Shown piece after piece: positions 42,376 to 46,145 of a DNA stretch of 46,145 nt. Each line of letters begins with the position of its first letter. The stretch's first letter is position 1. Under the pieces are notes generated by a model. It was given only the letters and a program-made list of their open reading frames with translations, searched no databases and was not told the origin of the DNA. The stretch covers positions 1 to 46,145 of the forward strand of contig CAIUZV010000200.1 in NCBI GenBank assembly GCA_903903735.1, written 5' to 3'. A program made the position numbers and the translations under genes. The stretch is from an uncultured beta proteobacterium (GTDB lineage: Bacteria; Pseudomonadota; Gammaproteobacteria; Burkholderiales; Burkholderiaceae_B).

Positions 42376-43347
42376 TCAACCTTTGTTGGCCATTCCTAGA
42401 CGCTCAATAGTAGCCTTTTCGGCGAAAAAACTTTCTCGCGCAAATTTTGTGTATTGCTCAGTATTCATGATGATCGTGGGCTGGTCAAACTGCGCGAATA
42501 CCGCTTTCACAGCCGGATCATCCAGCGTCTTCATAAATGCATCATGCAGGATCTTGACTACCGCTGGATCCATCCCTTTTGGTCCACACACGCCGAAAGG
42601 CGAGTCCGATACCGTTTCGTACCCTAATTCATTCAATGTTGCGACGGTAGGCCAACGGGAAGTGCGCTTGCTTCCATATGTCGCTAACAGCCTAAGCTTG
42701 CCGGAATCAACCATTGGGCCCCAGCCAGTCGAATCACTCATGGCCATCACATGCTCGCCCATTACTGCCTGTAAGTTTTGGGCACTACCTTTGTAGGGGA
42801 TGTGGGAGAGCTTGATTCCGGCCCGCTGCGCAAATTCCTCTACCGCCAAGTGTGGGCTCGTGCCAATGCCTGGCGTTCCGTAAGTGAATTTGTCTGGATT
42901 CGCTTTGGCAAACTTGACGAGATCAGCAATGCTTTTAATTGGGGACTCGATGGGCACCACTAAGCCGAAGGTGTAGCCCGTCAAACACACGATCCATGTA
43001 AAGTCATTGAGCGTGTCATAGGTCACTTTCTGCATATGCGGAATACGAAAAGCACCCTGAGGTATTTGCGCCAAGGTATAGCCGTCTGGCTTTGCGTGCA
43101 CCAACTCCGCGGCGCCTAGCATGCCGCCCGCGCCTGGCTTGTTCTCGACGATCACATTGCGACCCAGCACTTTGCTTGCGCTCTCGGCCAGAACACGCAT
43201 GACTACGTCGGTGGAACCGCCCGCTGGCCAAGGGCAGATATATTTGATCGGACGAGTGGGAAACGTCTGCGCGCGCGCCAAACCAGGGGCGAGCGCAGTA
43301 GCGGCCACAGCGGCGCTCGACAGCAAAAAGTCGCGACGATCGGTCAT
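42376..43347 (-). CDS. TctC/Bug-family receptor with a Tat-type signal peptide (Bug 8)
   Basis: A 323-residue Bug receptor. The frame extends upstream to 43452, but GGAGA lies seven bases before the ATG at 43347 and that start gives MTDRRDFLLSSAAVAATALAPGLARAQ. Its twin-arginine RRDFLL and moderately hydrophobic core indicate export by the Tat rather than the Sec route. The mature part has FPTRPIKYICPWPAGGSTDVVMR, NKPGAGGMLGAAELV, KPDGYTL and HIPYKGSAQ. It is the first gene of the minus-strand TAXI-TRAP operon and so may share its ligand type. Confidence 0.92.
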   Translation of the reverse strand: MTDRRDFLLSSAAVAATALAPGLARAQTFPTRPIKYICPWPAGGSTDVVMRVLAESASKVLGRNVIVENKPGAGGMLGAAELVHAKPDGYTLAQIPQGAFRIPHMQKVTYDTLNDFTWIVCLTGYTFGLVVPIESPIKSIADLVKFAKANPDKFTYGTPGIGTSPHLAVEEFAQRAGIKLSHIPYKGSAQNLQAVMGEHVMAMSDSTGWGPMVDSGKLRLLATYGSKRTSRWPTVATLNELGYETVSDSPFGVCGPKGMDPAVVKILHDAFMKTLDDPAVKAVFAQFDQPTIIMNTEQYTKFARESFFAEKATIERLGMANKG

Positions 43348-43424
43348 GCGTAGTCTCCTAAAAATATAAGAATTATTTTGTATTCCTGTGCCCGATGTTA
43401 CGGCGGCAAACCAGAGGGTGCAAT

Positions 43425-43436
43425 GGGCAATTGCCC
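43425..43436. promoter_or_regulatory. Perfect palindrome upstream of the Bug 8 / TAXI-TRAP operon
   Basis: GGGCAATTGCCC is a 12-base perfect palindrome lying 77 bases before the Bug 8 start codon. Position and symmetry fit a dimeric repressor or activator site. No regulator gene adjoins it. Confidence 0.4.
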
Positions 43437-43469
43437 TGTCTTCACCAGGCATGAAAGACCAGAGGCAAG

Positions 43470-43486
43470 ACTAATTATTTATTAGT
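43470..43486. promoter_or_regulatory. AT-rich inverted repeat ACTAAT / ATTAGT
   Basis: ACTAAT (43470-43475) and ATTAGT (43481-43486) are separated by five bases, in the 187-base gap after the flavin-reductase-like gene. A further half-site, GCTAATAG, follows at 43493-43500. It could be an operator or a weak transcript end. Confidence 0.35.
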
Positions 43487-43534
43487 ATTGGGGCTAATAG
43501 AAAACGACACTCAGGCGCGCAGCCGCCCAACGCC

Positions 43535-44179
43535 TCATTTCTTTAGATTGGCAATCATCTCAGCCGCGGCCGCATCAGGCACGCGTGGCATATCAAAGAG
43601 GTCAGTCGTGCGCGCATACCAGCCGGTCCCGTGCATGCGGCCAATCAAGTGCGCCGCAACGGGGTCGACACGCAGCTTTTTCATGTCGATCAAGTCGTCT
43701 CGTATATGCAAGTAGACCACTTCCCCGATCACCACGTTGCGGCCAATTCCAAGCTCTACGTTAACGATCCGCTTGCACTCAAAGGAAATCGGCGCTTGCT
43801 CAATATAAGGCGCACGAATTTTGACGCTTTTACCGTGCGTGAAACCAGCCATTTTGAACTCATCAATCTCCGGCGGAAAATTCACTGCCGTCAAGTTCAT
43901 GGCTTGCGCAATCTCTTCGCTCACTAAGTTCACAACGAACTCGCCGGTATCGCGAATATTCTGCGCGGTGTCTTTCATGACACCAGGCGCCAGACAATTC
44001 ACCCCGACTGCGACTGCTGGGGGCACATCACAAATTGCATTAAAGAAACTATAGGGCGCCGCATTCACAACACCGTCATGACTAATTGTGCTCATGAGCG
44101 CGATGGGGCGTGGCACCACACAACCGACGAGCAATTTGTATTTTTCTTGATCAGACAGTGTCGCGAAGTCGATTTGCAT
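43535..44179 (-). CDS. Flavin-reductase-like FMN-binding split-barrel protein
   Basis: A 214-residue protein with the split-barrel flavin-reductase fold. Its typical regions are KYKLLVGCVVPRPIALMSTISHDGVVNAAPYSFFNAICDVPPAVAVGV at about 12-59, KDTAQNIRDTGEFVVNLVSEEIAQAMNLTAVNFPP near 69-103 and GRNVVIGEVVYLHIRDDLID near 143-162. The PRPIA and NAAPYSFFN motifs bind FMN. It may reduce flavin for a partner monooxygenase, or act by itself on a small acid. The frame extends to an ATG at 44203; I prefer the ATG at 44179 (MQIDFATLSD), which is the usual family start, although neither has a clear ribosome binding site. Divergent from the MFS gene. Confidence 0.88.
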   Translation of the reverse strand: MQIDFATLSDQEKYKLLVGCVVPRPIALMSTISHDGVVNAAPYSFFNAICDVPPAVAVGVNCLAPGVMKDTAQNIRDTGEFVVNLVSEEIAQAMNLTAVNFPPEIDEFKMAGFTHGKSVKIRAPYIEQAPISFECKRIVNVELGIGRNVVIGEVVYLHIRDDLIDMKKLRVDPVAAHLIGRMHGTGWYARTTDLFDMPRVPDAAAAEMIANLKK

Positions 44180-44290
44180 GGGATGAACTCTATTTGGACG
44201 CATTCATGAATTGCGCTATTCTACTTGTCACAATGACGGCGATTAGCACTCGCGTCTTTCACATGCTCTTCTAACGAATACTTAAGCCTT

Positions 44291-45481
44291 GTGAATCAAC
44301 TTCTCGTTGCCTTATCGGCAATGTTCTTGCAACAAACCTTTGTGGCGTTGGGCCGTGCCTTGCCCGCAGTCATCGCTCCTGCAATGATCGCCGATCTCAT
44401 GATCGACTCGGCCTGGATTGGTGTCTATTTTTCCATCGTCGCAGCCGCAGCGCTGGCGACTCAACTGGGTTGTGGCAACTTCATCATTCGCTACGGTGCG
44501 ATGCGCATGAGCCAAGCAGCGCTTGTGCTACTTGCAATCGGAACAGCTTTTGCCGCCATCGGCACACCCTTCTTCTTGGTGCTCTCTGCCTTATTTGCTG
44601 GAGGTGGTGCCTCGGTGTCCACGCCGGCCAGCTCCCATTTACTCGGTCGATGCTCACCTCCAAAATACATGCCACTCATTTTTTCAATTAAACAAACCGC
44701 GGTGCCTGCGGGTCTATTGATCGCCGGCTTTGTGGGTCCCTCACTGACAGAATGGTCAAACTGGCGCTACACGATGCTGCTCAGCGCCTTAAGCTGCGTC
44801 ATTTTTGGAATCTTGCTGCAACCGCTGGTCAAGCATTTTGATGATGACCGCATCCCCACACGTAGATTTCATTTTTCAGACTTTGGCACGACGCTACGCT
44901 CAGTGCTTGGGACTAGGAGCCTACGCAACTTAGCATTTTCTTGCTTTGCCTTTAATGCCGTGCAAACCATTTTCACTGTGTATTTTGTGGTTTATCTCAC
45001 GTCCATCGGCTATACGATGGTCGCAGCAGGCTTTCTCTTTTCTACCGTTGTCGTCATTGCGGTGCCCGGCCGAATTATTTGGGGGATACTGGGTAGTGGT
45101 TATATCCAACCGCGCGTCATGATGGCAGCGCTCGCGCTCGGCATGGTCATTAGTATGGTGCTCTTAGGAATCAGTAGCGAGGGGTGGCCTACGATTGTGA
45201 TCGGAATCATTGCAACCGTAATCAGTGCAACAGCCCTGTCTTGGCACGGTGTGCTGCTTGCCGAAGCCGCTCGAGCTGCGCCTGAAGGCTCACGCGGCGG
45301 CGTCACGGGTGGCGTGCTTTCGTTTGGACAGATCGGTGCGTTAACCGCACCGTCCATATTTGCTCTGCTGTTGGGAATATCAAACAGCTATGGTTTAGGG
45401 TTTATCGTCTGCTCTATTCCAGCGCTACTCGTTGGTATCGCCTTATTGCGACAGACTCAAGCCTCTAGCATTGGCAAATGA
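44291..45481 (+). CDS. MFS transporter
   Basis: A 396-residue inner-membrane permease with about 12 membrane segments. The inter-domain loop lies around residues 180-205 (LVKHFDDDRIPTRRFHF). The first half has FSIVAAAALATQLGCGNFIIRYGAMRMSQ, the usual motif-A region after the second segment, and SVSTPASSHLLGRCSPPKYMPLIFSIKQTAVPAGLLIAG, common in permeases related to the nitrate/nitrite and cyanate groups. The start codon is probably GTG at 44291; an ATG at 44324 is possible. Its 3' end overlaps the 3' end of the PPK2 gene by 25 bases on the other strand. The substrate cannot be told. Confidence 0.85.
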   Translation: MNQLLVALSAMFLQQTFVALGRALPAVIAPAMIADLMIDSAWIGVYFSIVAAAALATQLGCGNFIIRYGAMRMSQAALVLLAIGTAFAAIGTPFFLVLSALFAGGGASVSTPASSHLLGRCSPPKYMPLIFSIKQTAVPAGLLIAGFVGPSLTEWSNWRYTMLLSALSCVIFGILLQPLVKHFDDDRIPTRRFHFSDFGTTLRSVLGTRSLRNLAFSCFAFNAVQTIFTVYFVVYLTSIGYTMVAAGFLFSTVVVIAVPGRIIWGILGSGYIQPRVMMAALALGMVISMVLLGISSEGWPTIVIGIIATVISATALSWHGVLLAEAARAAPEGSRGGVTGGVLSFGQIGALTAPSIFALLLGISNSYGLGFIVCSIPALLVGIALLRQTQASSIGK

Positions 45482-46145
45482 GGATTCGCCGTAGGCCAAT
45501 GCAAGACGATTGCGGGATCGATCGCAAGCACAGCCTTATTTTTATCTTGATATTCCAATCGTCCTAGCAGATCACGAATTAAGTTTAGACGTGCATGTTT
45601 CTTGTTATCACTTCGCACAACGGTCCACGGCGCATCACTGTGGTGGGTCCGACGCAGCATCTCATCACGTGCTTCGCTATAGGCGTTCCATTTTTTTTGT
45701 GCCTGTTGGTCGATCGGACTGATCTTCCACTGAGTGAGAGGATCCTTCTCTCGGTCTTGTAGGCGTCGCGCCTGCTCATCCTTGGAAATATCTAAATAAT
45801 ATTTATACAGCCGCACTCCAGACCGAACCAAGACCGACTCAAAGTCATTGACGGTAGCCATGAATTGCTCATGCTGTGTCTCAGTACAAAATCCCATCAC
45901 TTTTTCTACACCAGCTCGGTTATACCAGCTGCGATTAAACAAAATGAATTCGCCACGCCCGGGGAGCTGCGCCACGTAGCGTTGAAAATACCACTCACCC
46001 AGCTCACGCTCGGATGGCTTACCTAACGCGACAACACGGGTATCTCTCGGGCTTAAATGTTCAACGATACATTTAATGACCCCGTCTTTGCCGGCCGCAT
46101 CACGGCCCTCCAACATGACGAGAATCTGCTCTCCGCTATGTATGA
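45457..46145 (-). CDS. ppk2: Polyphosphate kinase 2 (PPK2), 5' end cut by window
   Basis: The minus-strand frame is open through the window end. The visible part, about 228 residues, contains Walker A in EGRDAAGKDG, HLSPRDTRVVALGKPSERELGEWYFQRYV, the lid/Walker B segment FILFNRSWYNRAGVEKVMGF, then KYYLDISKDEQARRLQDREKDPLTQWKISPID and a C-terminal WTVVRSDNKKHARLNLIRDLL. All are hallmarks of PPK2, which moves phosphate between polyphosphate and nucleoside phosphates in the cytoplasm. Residues upstream of the first Met also match the family (EQILVMLEGRDA), so the true start lies beyond the window. The last 25 bases overlap the MFS gene tail to tail. Confidence 0.95.
   Translation of the reverse strand, partial: IHSGEQILVMLEGRDAAGKDGVIKCIVEHLSPRDTRVVALGKPSERELGEWYFQRYVAQLPGRGEFILFNRSWYNRAGVEKVMGFCTETQHEQFMATVNDFESVLVRSGVRLYKYYLDISKDEQARRLQDREKDPLTQWKISPIDQQAQKKWNAYSEARDEMLRRTHHSDAPWTVVRSDNKKHARLNLIRDLLGRLEYQDKNKAVLAIDPAIVLHWPTANPHLPMLEA

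Overview
The window looks like chromosomal DNA from a betaproteobacterium of the order Burkholderiales, probably close to Alcaligenaceae or Comamonadaceae. GC is roughly 50%, genes are densely packed, and there are eight complete TctC/Bug-type periplasmic solute receptors. Massive expansion of this receptor family is a hallmark of Bordetella, Cupriavidus and their relatives. I found no rRNA, tRNA, CRISPR array, insertion sequence or prophage gene. Both ends cut through genes: a D-threonine-aldolase-like gene on the left and a PPK2 polyphosphate kinase gene on the right.

Layout. 1-1490 (-): signal-less NMT1/THI5-like protein followed by a D-threonine aldolase/alanine racemase-fold enzyme. 1565-3513 (+): PuuE-like deacetylase and a Bug receptor, closed by a strong bidirectional terminator. 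3609-7682: cupin, histone-deacetylase-family amidohydrolase, DUF6279 lipoprotein and a BT1-like transporter. 7861-11345: a complete ABC importer (ATPase, permease, receptor) facing a TauD-type dioxygenase. 11558-14520: Bug receptors and a 2-hydroxyacid dehydrogenase. 14607-20091 (+): LysR regulator, D-glutamate-cyclase-like DUF1445 protein, DctP-DctQ-DctM TRAP importer and a DUF2848 protein. 20116-26250 (-): Asp/Glu-racemase-like protein, complete TctB-TctA-TctC importer and a large TMADH/FadH-like flavoenzyme reading in frame into an HbpS/GlcG domain. A small Bug-like remnant precedes this operon. 26658-31616 (+): iron/solute-type ABC importer and a lipoprotein methyltransferase. 31627-33166 (-): GST and a DMT exporter. 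33250-43347: four Bug receptors, a membrane glycosyltransferase, an MmgE/PrpD protein and a TAXI-TRAP importer. 43535-46145: flavin-reductase-like protein, MFS permease and PPK2.

How it fits together. Nearly every cluster pairs a high-affinity periplasmic receptor or a whole importer with one or two enzymes acting on organic acids, amides or D-amino acids. The picture is an accessory scavenging region for small carboxylated compounds. Only one TctAB membrane pair is present for eight Bug receptors, so most receptors must share membrane partners encoded elsewhere or act as sensors. Several enzymes belong to families known for D-amino acids or racemisation (D-threonine aldolase, D-glutamate cyclase, Asp/Glu racemase superfamily), which suggests a D-amino-acid theme as an inference.

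The observations most worth a second look are the flavoenzyme-HbpS ORF whose linker is a ribosome binding site, the racemase-family protein apparently lacking both catalytic cysteines, the methyltransferase with a lipoprotein signal, the NMT1/THI5 protein without any possible signal peptide, and the DUF1445-TRAP-DUF2848 operon with a palindrome in its promoter region.
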